Translations under genes and position numbers: made by a program
Part shown: piece by piece, positions 11,775-23,508 of the stretch
Numbering within the stretch: position 1 is the first letter of the stretch
How the letters are laid out: each line of letters begins with the position of its first letter
Notes under the pieces: model-generated
Seen by the model: the letters and a program-made list of their open reading frames with translations, nothing else
What the model was told of the DNA's origin: nothing
Databases searched by the model: none
NCBI RefSeq assembly: GCF_030272615.1
Contig: NC_081405.1
Span: forward strand, 477,599,008-477,663,007
DNA from: Cryptomeria japonica
Lineage: Eukaryota > Streptophyta > Pinopsida > Cupressales > Cupressaceae
Direction: 5' to 3'
Length of the DNA stretch: 64,000 bases

Positions 11775-12314
11775 ATGGACACTCCTATCCACTCGAGAAC
11801 AATGTTTGTGGAGGACCAAAGGGCCTTTTTGGGATTTGTTAGAGACCTAACCCTTCAATCAGTCTGTAAGGAGGTTGGGATGTTCACTAATGAGGCTGTG
11901 AGGATGGTGTTGGGTAGAGAATTTTTTTAAAATGAAAATAGATACAGTGTTAACACAAACATTACATTCGAGTTCTTGGTGTCTCTTTTGGACCTCTGAC
12001 GAGACAAGGTGGATACATTGTTGCTATTAAGGAAGGTGTTTAAAGAATAATTCCTTGGAAATGACATTACTGTTGTCAGCTTTGCAGAAGTAGGGGTGGG
12101 GATCCCTTGGGTGAATACATTAACAAAGCTTCTCCTCCCTGATGAGACAGTGGCCAGGCAACCTTTTCTTTTGAACCTGAATGCAGAACAATTGATGCAT
12201 CATAGGAAATGGGCGCGGATTGGTAGGGAATTTCTCTGGAAATGGTTTCTCCTGGATGTCTTTCCAGACTATAGATGGCTTGAAGAATTCTCACAACTTA
12301 TAATGTCTGAATAA
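11775..12314 (+). pseudogene. Decayed 180-codon frame of unknown function
   Basis: From ATG at 11775 (MDTPIHSRTMFVEDQRAF) a single frame runs to TAA at 12312 with only three internal stops: TAA at about 11928, TGA followed by CGA near 11999, and TAA near 12048. There are no frameshifts. The composition is protein-like: alternating hydrophobic residues, tryptophans (WARIG, LWKWF, YRWLEEF) and no low complexity. I do not recognise the family and see no retroelement motif in it. It lies between two transposon blocks and could be a relic of a host or viral gene, or part of an older unrecognised element. Confidence 0.5.
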
Positions 12315-12723
12315 TTATACATAGAGGGAGGGAAAGATTCTTAGGGTAAACCAGGAATGTGTCTACTGTCTGTGCCCTATCCCCGACCCCCTAGTAGTTT
12401 TTTTTTTTTTTCTATTTCCTCATAACCTCACTAATTTTGGCTTTAAATTTTTTGAGGGACTCTGACATGTAAAAATTATAAATTTGTGAAACATATATAT
12501 TAATGATAATTTTGCAAATTCTAGTTCATTTCGGTTTGCCTCTTGTGGATATTAAAATGCTTTCTATTTCATTTTATTATTTGTTGTTGTTATCATGACA
12601 TGGAAGGATACTTAGCATAATCATTATGTTTTGAAATAGCTTAAATAGCTATTAATTTGTGTGGATATAAGATTTAATTTTCACCATAAAAAATGCAAGT
12701 CTATTCTAATTTCTTCTCTAAAG
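12315..12723. other. Spacer, probably intronic at its right end
   Basis: A+T-rich, with a T15 run at about 12399. The right end has a pyrimidine-rich stretch finishing ...TTCTTCTCTAAAG (12707-12723), which looks like a 3' splice site just before the eL22 exon remnant. No gene is seen. Confidence 0.4.
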
Positions 12724-12743
12724 TTAAAGAACAAATTCAGTGT
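12724..12743 (+). pseudogene. RPL22: eL22 (RPL22) exon remnant, left of the Copia-A insertion
   Basis: Five codons (LKNKF) followed by AGTGT, the left target duplication of Copia-A. Read together with the right flank at 58854 and one copy of the duplication, the frame passes without a break into [13 protein letters not shown], a hallmark of ribosomal protein eL22. The assignment of these few codons rests on that continuity; a preceding AG with a pyrimidine tract suggests an intron-exon junction. Confidence 0.6.
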
Positions 12744-13832
12744 TGTTGGCAATATGGATGAATTGATTATGTGTTGCATTGATGTTTTGTCATTTATGTC
12801 AACACTAGCTATTTTGGTTGGTTACCGACAGATAGGTTTTGGCTACCGGTAGAAGATCTTGTGTTACTGGTAAGGGTTTAAGGTTTAATCGGCAAAGCTT
12901 TCACTAAGAAACCTTGACAAAATGCTAAGTGGTGTTGGTGCGGCTTCTAGACGGAATTCAAGATGCAGAAGGTGATCCTTGATCATGCCTCAATTGATCG
13001 AAGACATCACTCTGGCGTGGTGAACCCAGATTAGGTCTGGTACCTATCTAGGTTATGGACTAGTATCATGTTAACGTGTTCTCTACATGTTACTGGGATG
13101 TTCTATGGATTGGTTATTGTTGTTTTGGTCTAAAGCCGACATGGCATATCATTGTAATATGGATATATTTAATGATCTTAATGTAATATCTTTTAGGTGG
13201 CTGACCTAATTGGTTTAGGACTTAGGGTTTGTATAAAATGATGTAAGATCTCATTGTAGATCACATGTCGTGGTCATGGAATGATATATCATATGCGAAG
13301 GAGATCTGGTCGATCATAGGTGATCGAATTGGGTTTAAGGAAGAGGTCAAAGGCCTTCAGTATTGAGCTTAACCAAGAATGTAATCAGGCATGGTAGATG
13401 CTATCTCTGGAAGTTCATTCTTGTAGATTGGTCTCCAATTTTCTTGAGGTGGTTATAACCTCTCTGTAGTCAGTGAGACTCTTTTGTAATGAGCAGTGCA
13501 CTCTAGGTAGTCTGCCTTCCTGGACGTGTAGGCCCCTTATTGTATCACATACTTTCTACAGAAGTATCATCTGACTGTGGATAGGATTCCCACCATGGTT
13601 TTTCCCTTTACCGGCTTTTCCACATACAAATCATGGTTTTATGTGGTAAGGTTGCATTATGTTAATTCTCTATTTCATTCTTAAGTTTTATTGCTTACCA
13701 GTATCTATTTCTGTTATTCTGGTATTCAATGTTTATGTGCTTTGGTTAAAGGTTAGAAGTGGTTTAATTAATATAATTTGTTAACAACTGATTCACCACC
13801 CCCCCCTCAGTTGTTCACAGGTTATCCTAACA
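12744..13832 (+). repeat. 5' LTR of Copia-A
   Basis: 1089 bp, TGTTGGCAATATGG...TATCCTAACA, followed by the tRNA primer site. The start is matched by the 3' LTR at 57670. It contains one copy of the GGTTACCGGTAGAAGATCTTG unit that is tripled in the 3' LTR. Confidence 0.93.
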
Positions 13833-13834
13833 AT

Positions 13835-13846
13835 TGGTATCAGAGC
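13835..13846 (+). other. Primer-binding site (initiator Met tRNA), Copia-A
   Basis: TGGTATCAGAGC, two bases after the LTR end; a perfect match to the usual plant Copia primer site. Confidence 0.92.
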
Positions 13847-13890
13847 TTTGGTCCTCTTTTGCAGAAGCTTAACCGATTGAGGTAGATCCT

Positions 13891-15118
13891 ATGGTAGCTA
13901 ATACTTTAAATCCACCAGCAACTATTTTTTAGAAGAGAAATCCCTAACCTTGATGGAACAAATTATGGGATATGGAAAATCTGAATAGAGACTCATTTTA
14001 GATGTCTTGGAAAGGATATACACCTTATGATCTAGCATCTAGAAATCCTACTCCTATAGACTTGGACAAGAATATATGAAAATGATTGCAAAGCTAGAGA
14101 AGCCCTCTTGTGTGCACTTACTGATCAATAAATCATGGGATTGACTGATAAATCATCTGCAAAGGTTATGTGGGATAAATTGCAAACTCTGAATGAAGGT
14201 GATTCTACTATCAAAATTGCTAAACTTGATGGTTACCGGGTAAGATATGAGGAGTTGAAGATGGAAGATAATGAAAGAATTGCTACATTTATGGAAAGAG
14301 TAAATGAGATTGTCATGGGAATTCAATGTTGTGAAGGATCTCTAAGTGAAGATGAAATAGTTTCAAAAGTCTTGAGAGCCCTTCTACTGGCCTACTGAAG
14401 GCAACTGCAATTAATGAATTGAGAACAATGGCAAACACTTCAGTTAACAAAGACATTCTGATTGGGAAATTATCTACTTTTGAGCTTGAAGAATTTGGAC
14501 CTTCTGGAGATACAAAATCTGAACCTACTTTCAATGCATCATCATCTACCAACAAAAGTGATTAGAAAGCCTTATATGAAAAGAATTGGAAGATATGAGA
14601 AAAGAGGATGAAGAATTTGAGCAACTTGAAGCCTTATTTGTTAGAAGAGTACCTAAAGGATTGGCAGGAAGTAAGTATGAATGAAAAACATCTTTCAAAT
14701 GTTTTGGATGTAATATGATTGGTCATTTCGCATCTAGATGTCCTAAAAGGAATGCAATATTAGAAGAAATACTTAGGAAATCATTTAAGCCTAATCAGAA
14801 TAGATATAGATTCAAGAAAAGTAAACAATGATACATAGAAGATGAGGAAGGAGTAAGTGATGACTCTAAGGATGAATGGGTAATTGATAGTGGATGCTCA
14901 CATCATATGACTGGAGATAAAAGAATATTTTTGTCCCTGCAAGAATACAATGGCGGTCAAGTTAGATTTGGAGATGACAAAACATGTATGATCAAAGGTA
15001 GAGGTATTATTTCTTTGGATGGCAAGCATAATACTGATAATGTCTACTATGTAGAAGGTTGAAAGAATAATCTAATAAGTGTTGGACAGTTGGTGGACAA
15101 GGGTTTCCAACTTTAGTT
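13891..15118 (+). pseudogene. Copia-A gag and aspartic protease
   Basis: Starts ATG at 13891. UBN2-type gag is readable at 14135-14398 (VMWDKLQTLNEGDS, VNEIVMGIQCC) and the CCHC knuckle as FGCNMIGHFASRC near 14706-14744. The protease follows near 14875 with an intact DSGCSHHMTGD. Several stops and frameshifts, including TAG very early (near 13930) and TGA near 14396, kill the frame. The final segment ends in a TAG near 15114. Confidence 0.85.
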
Positions 15119-15493
15119 TAAAGATAGAAAATGCAAAATCATTAACAAAACTGGTTTGGAGATTGCAACCAGCACTCATACTAGAGGTAATATCTTTCAC
15201 TTGAACACTGGTAATAAGACATGTTTGATTGCTCATATTGATGAGAGTTTGCTATGGCATAAGAGGTTGCATCATGTGAATTTTGATTGTATTGTTAAGA
15301 TCAGTTCAACAAAGGAAGTTAGAGATATACCTAAGATTATGAAGCTTCATAATCTGATATGTAAGGAATGTCAATTGGGAAAGCAAGTTAGAACTTGTTT
15401 TAAGAGAATACATGATAAATCTAATGATGTACTTGATTTGATTCACACTGACTTATGTGGTCTAGCAAGGACTAGAAGCTTTCAAGGTGATAG
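15119..15493 (+). pseudogene. Copia-A pre-integrase zinc region and start of integrase
   Basis: Open from 15156 with LLWHKRLHHVNFD and CKECQLGK (zinc-binding region), then LIHTDLCGLART holding the first Asp of the DDE triad. The frame ends abruptly at GDSV where the inserted LTR TGTTGG begins at 15494; the next Copia-A codons continue at 33040. Confidence 0.88.
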
Positions 15494-16497
15494 TGTTGGT
15501 ATTATGGATGTGTTGCACTAGTTTTGTCATTGATGTCAACACTTGTCAACACTTATCCTTGTGGAGATTCTTGGCTATGTTCATTGGCATGTTCAGTGAC
15601 TTATGCACAGTCACCAGTAGGTTATATTGTTCATCGACACTAAGGATGACTTGAAGATTACTTGGTTATGTTGAAGACATTATTTGGACACTTTGTTTTG
15701 GTGATTTGGTCATTGATCTAATCGGGTTTGCATATTTGTAGTTACCAGCAAATAGGTCTAGGTTATGGAATGACAAGCGTTATCTATTCCAGATCAGCAC
15801 GAAACACTATGAAGATGATTTTCTATTATTGTAAATGCATCAAGCTTACATGATGCATCACATATTGATTCATTTTTAATTGATTTTATTGTAATATCTT
15901 TAGTGAGCCAACCTACTTATTTGGTCTTAGGTTTTGGTATATTTGTAAGATCTCATCTATGAGATTAGTGTGAGTGTGGAAGAGGAATATAATAAGGTAT
16001 ATGTGAATATAAGCAGAGCTATACACACAGACATCATTCAAGATTCAAAGAGGTTTTGAAGAAGGAAAATCAGAGATTAACTGGTACTGAATCCAACATA
16101 TGAAGATGCTATTTTGAGTAGTACATTATCATTGGATTTAACCATCCAATTGTAGTCAATGTAACTCCTATTTTTGTGATTGAGCAGTGAGCTCTAGGCA
16201 CTTGGCCTTTTTGCATGTGTAGACTCCATATTGTACACACATACTATCTACAGTAGAATCATCTGATTGTGGGTAAGTTTTCCCACCATGGTTTTTCCCC
16301 TTACAGGGATTCCATGTGCAAATATATGTGTTATGTGTTGTGGATGTTATTTGTCTTTTTGTTTCATGCAATAAACTTTACCGACATAAAGTTTGGTTTA
16401 CCAGTATTATGCATTAAGTTTGGATAAGTTATATTTGGTTTGAAATTAATAGATAACTAATTCACCCCCCCCTCTCAGTTGTCTCTGGGACCCAACA
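15494..16497 (+). repeat. 5' LTR of nested Copia-B
   Basis: 1004 bp, TGTTGGTATTATGG...GGACCCAACA. The primer site after it (16500-16511) has decayed to TGGTATCAAATC from TGGTATCAGAGC. Confidence 0.93.
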
Positions 16498-16553
16498 ATT
16501 GGTATCAAATCTTAGTCCTCTTTTGCAGAAGTTTAACAACTTGAGGAGATTCT

Positions 16554-17909
16554 ATGGGAACTAACTATTTTAGGAAGGACAGTCTAAAACTTGATGGAAC
16601 CAACTATGGTATATGGAAAATCAGAATGGAGACACATCTGAATTGCATTGGTAAAGACATATGGGATGTTACAAAGAATGGCTATGTTGGTCCTACTTGA
16701 GGTCAACCTAATCCATTAAACTTGGCTAAAGATGAGGAGAATGGTTTCAAAGAAAGAGAAGCACTTTTGAGCGCATTGTCAGATCAACAAATCATGGGAT
16801 TATAAGACCGATCTATTGCTAAAGCTATTTGGGACAAATTGGAAATACTAAATGAAGGTGATACCACAGTCAAAATTGCAAAGTTGGAATGCTTCAGGGT
16901 CAGGTATGAAAATCTAAAAATGGAAGAAGATGAAAGGATTTATGCTTTTATGGAAAGAGTAAATGAAATTGTTTTGGGTATACAATGTTGTGGAGGATCC
17001 TTAAGTGAAGATGAAATTGTATCTAAAGTTTTAAGATCTTTGCCACTAGCATATAAAATGAAAGTAACTGCTATAAATGAATTAAGAACAATGCCTAATA
17101 CATCAGTATCTAGAGATACTTTGGTTGGAAAACTTTCAGCTTTTGGACTTGAGGAATTTGGTCCTATTGCTACAATTAAGACAAATTTAGCTTTCAAGGC
17201 ATCATCATCATATGCAACATCATCATCATCTGAAAAATATGATTGGAAAGCATTTTATGCAAGAGAACTTGAAGAAATCAGAAAAGAGAATGAAGAATTG
17301 GAAAAACTTGAAGCACCATTTGCAAGGAAAATGCCTAAAGGTCCAGTTGGAAGTAAGTATGAAGGTAAAGCACCATTCAAATATTTTAACTGCAATAAAA
17401 TTGGTCATATGGCATCTAGGTGTCCTGATAGACATGCAAGATTGAAAGAGGAAGCTAAAAGAACATATAAGCCTAACCCTTAATATCAGAGATACAAATT
17501 AAATAAGAATAGAGACAAATCATGCTACTATGCTGATGAAGGAGTTATTGATGATTCTGATGAAGAACCGACAGACAATGGATGGGTTTTTGTTGCTATA
17601 ACAAAAGACCAACCGACACCTACTGTTCAACCGATAGAGTAGGCCCTAACAGCTAAAATTGAAGATAAAGATGAATGGATCATTGATTCCGGATGTTCAC
17701 ATCATATGACTGGTGATAAAAGTAAATTCTTAACCTTCCAGGAATACAATGGAGGTCTAGTAAGATTTGGGTATGACAAAGCTTCTTTGATCAAAGGAAA
17801 AGGCACTATATCTTTTGATGATAAATACAATATTGATAATGTTTACTATGTTGAAGGTTTTAAACATAATCTTTTGAGTGTTGGTCAATTAGTTGAAAAA
17901 GGATTTTAG
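16554..17909 (+). pseudogene. Nested Copia-B gag and aspartic protease
   Basis: A single frame from ATG at 16554 (MGTNYFRKDSLKLDGTNYG) through UBN2 gag (VNEIVLGIQCC), knuckle region YFNCNKIGHMASRC (first Cys changed to Tyr) and protease with intact DSGCSHHMTGD, ending at TAG 17907-17909. There are no indels, but in-frame stops near 16698 (TGA), 16803 (TAA), 17481 (TAA) and 17640 (TAG). The minus-strand sister copy has Glu at 17481 and Gln at 17640. The gene is dead but well preserved. Confidence 0.9.
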
Positions 17910-20264
17910 TTACAATTCAAGAATGGAAAATGCACAATCATGAACATAACTGGCTTGGAAATTACAATCGGTAATTAGAATAGAGGTAATATCTTTTATT
18001 TAAATAACAATGATAAAGCATGCTTGATTGCACATATTGATTATGGCATAAGAGACTTTGTCATGTAAATTTTGATTGCATTTCAACTAAGCCAGTAAGG
18101 GATGTACCTAAGATTATTAAACCTCACAATCCGGTATGTAAGGAATGTCAATTTGGAAAGCAAGTTAGAGCAACTTTTAAGAGTATTCTAGAAAAATCCA
18201 ATAATGTTCTTGACTTAATTCACACTGATTTATGTAGTCCAACAAGAGCTAGAAGCTTACAAGGAGATAGATATTTTATGCTAATCATTGATGACTATTC
18301 TAGAATGTGTTGGGTTACTTTTCTCAGGGAGAAATTAGAAGCTTTTGGGAAATTCAAAGTATTCAAAGTGATGGTAGAGAATGAAACTGGTAAGAAAATT
18401 AAATGTTTGAGATCTCATCAAGGAGGTGAATTCACATCTAAGGAATTTAATACATTCCGTGAAGTGAATGGAATTAGAAGACAACTATCAGCACCTCAGA
18501 CACCCCAGGAAAATGGAGTTGTGGAAAGAAAGAACAAAACTATTCTAGATGTAGCTAAAAGTATGTTATTAGAAGCAAATCTACCTCATGTATATTGGAG
18601 AGAAGCAGTGAATATAGCAGTTTACACATTCAACAAAGTTCACATCAAAGGTGAAACCAATAAGACCCCTCATGAACTATGGTCTGGTAATACTCCTACT
18701 CTTAAATATTTCAGAATATTTGGAAGTAAATGTTATATTAGGAGAGATGAGTACATTGGCAAATTTGATCCTAAAAGTGATGAAGGAATATTTCTTGGTT
18801 ATTCATCTAAGAGCAAGGCATATAGATGTTTTAATAAGAGACTGCAAAAAATCGTTGAGAGTGCAAATGTGAAGATTGATGAACAATTTAGAGGTAATTA
18901 AAGGTACATAGACTCTAAACCGAAAATAGAGATAATATCAAAGGAACCTACAATAAGTACACCGGTACAAAATGTTGATCCAGTCACACCGACATCATCT
19001 GAAAATTCCACAGTGACTGAAGAACAACAAGTAAAAACACCCCGGTATGTAAGATTGAACCACTTTGAAAGTTAGATAATTGGGAAAAAATATCAAGGTA
19101 TTATGACTATAGAAAGACTAGAAAATGAAGTGGTATGTTTAATTTCTCAAATTGAACCAGCATCAGTTAATGAGGCATGTGAAGATAAACATTGGATCAA
19201 AGCTATGGAAGATGAATTAGAACAAATTGAAAAGAATAACACATGGACATTGGTTCCCCGGCCTAAAAACAAAAATGTAATTGGAACTAAGTGGGTATTC
19301 AAAAATAAACTCAATGGATATGGTAAGGTAATTAGAAACCCAGAAAGATTAGTGTGTAAGGGATATTCACAGAAAGAAGGAATTGATTATAACGAAACCT
19401 TTGCACCGATAGCTAGAATTGAGGCAATCAGATTATTCTTAGCTTTTACAACACACAAGAACTATAAAGTATATCAAATGGATGTTAAATGTGCATTTCT
19501 GAATGGTGATCTTGAAGAGGAAGTTTACATTGAACAACCTGATTGATTTTCATTGACAAATGACAAAGATATGGTTTGCAGGTTAAGGAAAGCTTTATAT
19601 GGATTAAAGCAAGCTCCTAGAGTTTGGTATGCTAGATTGGACAAATATCTTTTGAAGATTGGTTAAAACAAAGGTAATGCTGACAACAACTTATATTACA
19701 AAGTGGCTAATGATGACATCTTGGTTATAGAAGTTTTTGTTGATGATATAATTTTTGGAGGAGAAGATGGATTATGTAAAGAATTTTCTAATAAGATGCA
19801 GGAAGAATTTCAAATGTCTATGATTGGGGAGATAAAATTCTTTTTAGGATTGCAGATTTCACAAACTGATAAAGTTATATTCATATGTCAATCAAAGTAC
19901 TTGAAGGAATTATAAAAGAAATTTGAAATGGAAAACTCTAAACCGGTAAGTACACCTATGACTACAAGTGATAAACTATCATTGAAGGATGAATCAACAC
20001 CTGTTAATCCAACAAGATATAAGTCTATGATAGGAGGTTTACCCTATTTGACACAAACAAGTCCTGATATTATGAATGCAATATGTATTGTTTCAAGATT
20101 TCAGAGTAATCCTAAAGAAAACCATGAATCAACGGTAAAAAGGATTCTTCGGTATCTACAAGGCACAACAAATCTTGGTTTATGGTATCCTAAAGATAAA
20201 AATTTTGATTTATGTGCATACACAGATGCAAATTGGGTAGGAGATGTAGATGATAGAAAGAGAA
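17910..20264 (+). pseudogene. Nested Copia-B integrase, reverse transcriptase and start of RNase H
   Basis: Continues after the TAG with LQFKNGKC and a pre-integrase region shortened by a small deletion near 18040. The integrase core 18278-18901 shows LIIDDYSRMCW, RSHQGGEF (second catalytic Asp changed to His) and VVERKNK with the Glu kept. RT spans about 19103-20260: [17 protein letters not shown], catalytic FVDDIIFG and LGLQISQT. RNase H begins CAYTDANWVGDVDDRK and is cut by an insertion at 20265, resuming at 31228. In-frame stops include TGA near 19544 and TAA near 19663 and 19912. Confidence 0.9.
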
Positions 20265-20485
20265 TGTAGTGCCCCTACCCTAGTCGGCCTTGTAAAACCA
20301 GTTTGACCTTGGTTGACTTCTTCTATGTGGCATTCTTGGATGGTTGATTAACCATTATGTAATGTTGTAGATTAGATAATATGAATATTGTACGTACCTG
20401 TTATTGTGCTTTCGCATCGATTCTTGTGTAAGTTTAATTGTTTCCCTAATTCTTGTTATAAATCTTGAGCTAACGCCTTCATTGA

Positions 20486-20486
<1 letters not shown>

Positions 20487-20541
<55 letters not shown>

Positions 20542-20593
20542 ATATCTATATATATATACATACATATACATATACATACATATATATATATAT

Positions 20594-20626
<33 letters not shown>

Positions 20627-20642
20627 TGTATATGTATATATA
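20487..20642. repeat. Dinucleotide microsatellite, (TG)n then (TA)n
   Basis: An uninterrupted TG run of about 36 bases is followed by TATA/TACATA variants. It lies in the long solo LTR. Confidence 0.95.
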
Positions 20643-20654
20643 TATGTATGCTTA

Positions 20655-22255
20655 CATGACTCATGGTTGCAGGAGATTGTAGGTAAAGTACCATCTAGGT
20701 GCGAGGTTCGTCTCCATCAAGATTCGCAGGGTTGAGTATACCTCTTTCATCCTTAGAATTTGTATTAGGTGGTTGTAAAACCCTTGTCTTGCCTTAGCCA
20801 TGATCAAGTGAGCATCTTATGTGGCCCGTCAGTTTCCCTTTTCGTTTTGGGTTTGCGTGTCATGTGATTGGTTGTCTTTCTTAGTTTGTGAGCCTTGCGT
20901 GTGATAAAATGGAGTATTTTATCCTAAGTATTTGATTCAATTTAATGTGTTCATTTACGCATAGGTAATTGAGAAATTTAAAACAAATAAGTTTCTTTTA
21001 TGTGATTTATCATTAATTAAAAAGATCGCTTTATGTATGTTTGTAGCAAGTTTAAGTATTTAATTTAATTTAATGTGTTCATTTACGCATTTGTAATTGA
21101 GGAATTAAAATATATAGGTTTCTTTAATATGAATAATCATTAATTAAAAAGATTTCTTTATTTATGTTTGTAGTGAGTTTAATTTAATGGTTAATTGTAA
21201 ATAATGAATTTAATTAGTTTATGTGTTTTAAAAAGGAAAGATTTAAAGTTATTTGAAATAGAAATAATTTAATCTCTTTTGCATTTTGGAAAAGAAAGGT
21301 TAATTTTACTTATTTAGGAAAATCAATTTTTATTAGAAAAGCAAGTTTAATTTATATGTATATTTAATATAATGTGAAAGATTGATTTTGGGAATTAATT
21401 TAATTAAAATATTTTATCTTCGTCAATATTGTGAAATATAAATGTTAGCTTAGTTAATATTGAGAAATTGAAAATTAAATGAGAGTGAAGCATTTTAATT
21501 TTAATTAGAAAAACATGTTAGATTATTTGAATAGTTGAAAAGAATGATTATTTTCATTTTTTATTTAAAAAAGTGCTTAAATTTGAAATTAGAAAATTAG
21601 GTCAAAATTTTTATTCTTTTAACCTAGGTTGAAAAATATTTTTGGGTGGTTGATTTTTTTTTGGGGGGGGGGGAAATATTTTTGGATGGAGAAATTGGGG
21701 ATATTGGAAAGGATGGAATTTTCTACAGCTACAGGTTGGGCTCTTCTTCAAAATCTTGCTAGGAATGCTTAAGGAGGTAAGAATTCTTGTTTACCTTTTT
21801 ATTTCATTGTAAATCAAAGAAAATGTGTTGGGTTCTTCCTCATGAAATTCTGGTTTTAAAAATCCACGAATGTTCTTAAAATTTAAGTTTTAGTTTCCTG
21901 AATATTGGTTGTTTTGGGTCAAGATTGTTTAAATGGTTTTGTGGATGAGAAAAATTGCCTATTTGAAGGTTATTGAGTATTTGGAAAATCATGAACTTGC
22001 TAGGAAAATTTTCCATACTGTTGCTTTGCATATTCTAGAAAATATATGGGACTGTGAATAGATGGAAATTGGGGGTTTTAGTTTACTTCTACTATATTGG
22101 GGATTCCTTTTGTTGAGATTATCAAAAATGCATATACATGTCTGAGGATTTGAAAACAAATTTTTATGTCTCAAAGAATTCTAAGTCTGAGACTGTGGAT
22201 TTGGGGTTTGTTTATATTTTTTTGTGGGAACTTTAAAAAAAAAAAAATATTTAAA
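20655..22255. other. A+T-rich body of the long solo LTR
   Basis: No gene. Contains two near-copies of a GTGTTCATTTACGCAT-bearing unit (about 20946 and 21077) in TTTAATTTAA-rich sequence, and a T9G10 run at about 21652-21672. Confidence 0.6.
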
Positions 22256-22562
22256 ATTTGATTTGGGCGTGGGGAGATTGCACTCTACCCACGACCCTAT
22301 GGAAACCCACGGTTGTGGTTCCATGAAGTGGAAATCACAGACCGTGGATTCCACGTTCTGTGGCTCCACAACATGGAGGCGATGGTTGTGGTTCCACACT
22401 ATGGAAACCACATTTCATGGTTCTCCATGGTTGTGGAAACTACAGTTCGTGGTTCTCCACGGCTGTGGAAACCACAGCTCGTGGAAACCACGGCTGTGGT
22501 AACCACAACCCATGGGATCCACGGCTGTGGTAACCACGATGCGGGGGCCACCATGGGCAGGT
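22256..22562. repeat. GC-rich palindromic minisatellite
   Basis: About 300 bp built from short variants of CCACGG, CCGTGG, GGTTCCAC and GTGGAAACCAC in both orientations, e.g. GGAAACCACGGCTGTGGTAACCAC at 22481-22504. It stands out sharply from the surrounding A+T-rich DNA. Its inverted units should allow extensive foldback. Not coding in any convincing way. Confidence 0.8.
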
Positions 22563-23328
22563 TAAATTTTGTTTTAAAAAAAAATATAAAACAAAAAAAA
22601 AATTATTAAATTTAAACATTGTTTTTAAAAAATAAAATACTATTGCCTTTTTATATATAGAAAAAAAGGTTTGTTTTTACATTTTATTAAAAGTTTTAAA
22701 AATAGCATTTTTTAATTATTAATTATTAATTAGTATGTATGGTATTAATTGGGAATTAATATGCATATTTATATTAATTAATACTTAATTTGTAAGGTTA
22801 TTATGAATTGTTAATTAGTATATATTTTATTGAAGGTGGATTAATTAATATATATATATATATATATATATTTATTTATTTATTTATTAGCATTTAATTG
22901 CTACTTTTCCTATATGTATGTAAGGAGGTGTCAATTTAATTGGGAAAATGATCATCAACTTTATTTCTTTTAAAACTTGTATTTTTTTTTGAAAGTCTAT
23001 ATGTGTGATGCAAGAGATGAGATTTGATTATCGTGTTTGATAAAAAATGGAAATGATATTTTTTTTATTATTGCATAGCGTATTTTTAGTTGACCAATGT
23101 TTATTTAATTATATTCTTGTGATTTTGTTTGGAAATTCATAATAACGTAATTATGTTTTTGTATGATGTTAATGAACTATAGTGAGTTAGTAAACCATAA
23201 ATGTCATGTTTTTTAGACAAAGTAGATAGATAACTGAAAATGACTTTGATCATTTTGGAAAACTTGATCAACCTTTAAATATTTAAATCAATATGGGAAA
23301 AGATTGTATTTTCTTTGGTTATTGTTGT
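22563..23328. other. A+T-rich LTR sequence with (AT)n and (TTTA)n
   Basis: Holds an AT run with TTTA repeats at about 22848-22888; otherwise featureless. Ends with ATTGTTGT (23321-23328), the candidate left target duplication of the LINE. Confidence 0.6.
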
Positions 23329-23508
23329 CGCAAGTTCTAATTGTTCTAATTGAATGAAAAATAGGTTTTAAGGACCCGAAACCATTACAACATAGTTAAA
23401 ATAAAAAGATGAGAAAATAGAGTCCTCATATAAAGCAATTGGTCCAAAAAACTAGTGAACAGAAAAAATAGCTAAACAACAAAAAACAACAAAGAACCCA
23501 AGGAGACA

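Noticed and set aside
20355-20735. Overlapping open frames across the TG/TA microsatellite on both strands
   Set aside because: They are translations of dinucleotide repeats (Cys-Val, Tyr-Ile, Thr-His runs) with no coding character.
22181-22609. Open frames on both strands through the CCACGG minisatellite
   Set aside because: Repetitive GC-rich units lack stops by composition; no start context, homology or conserved length.
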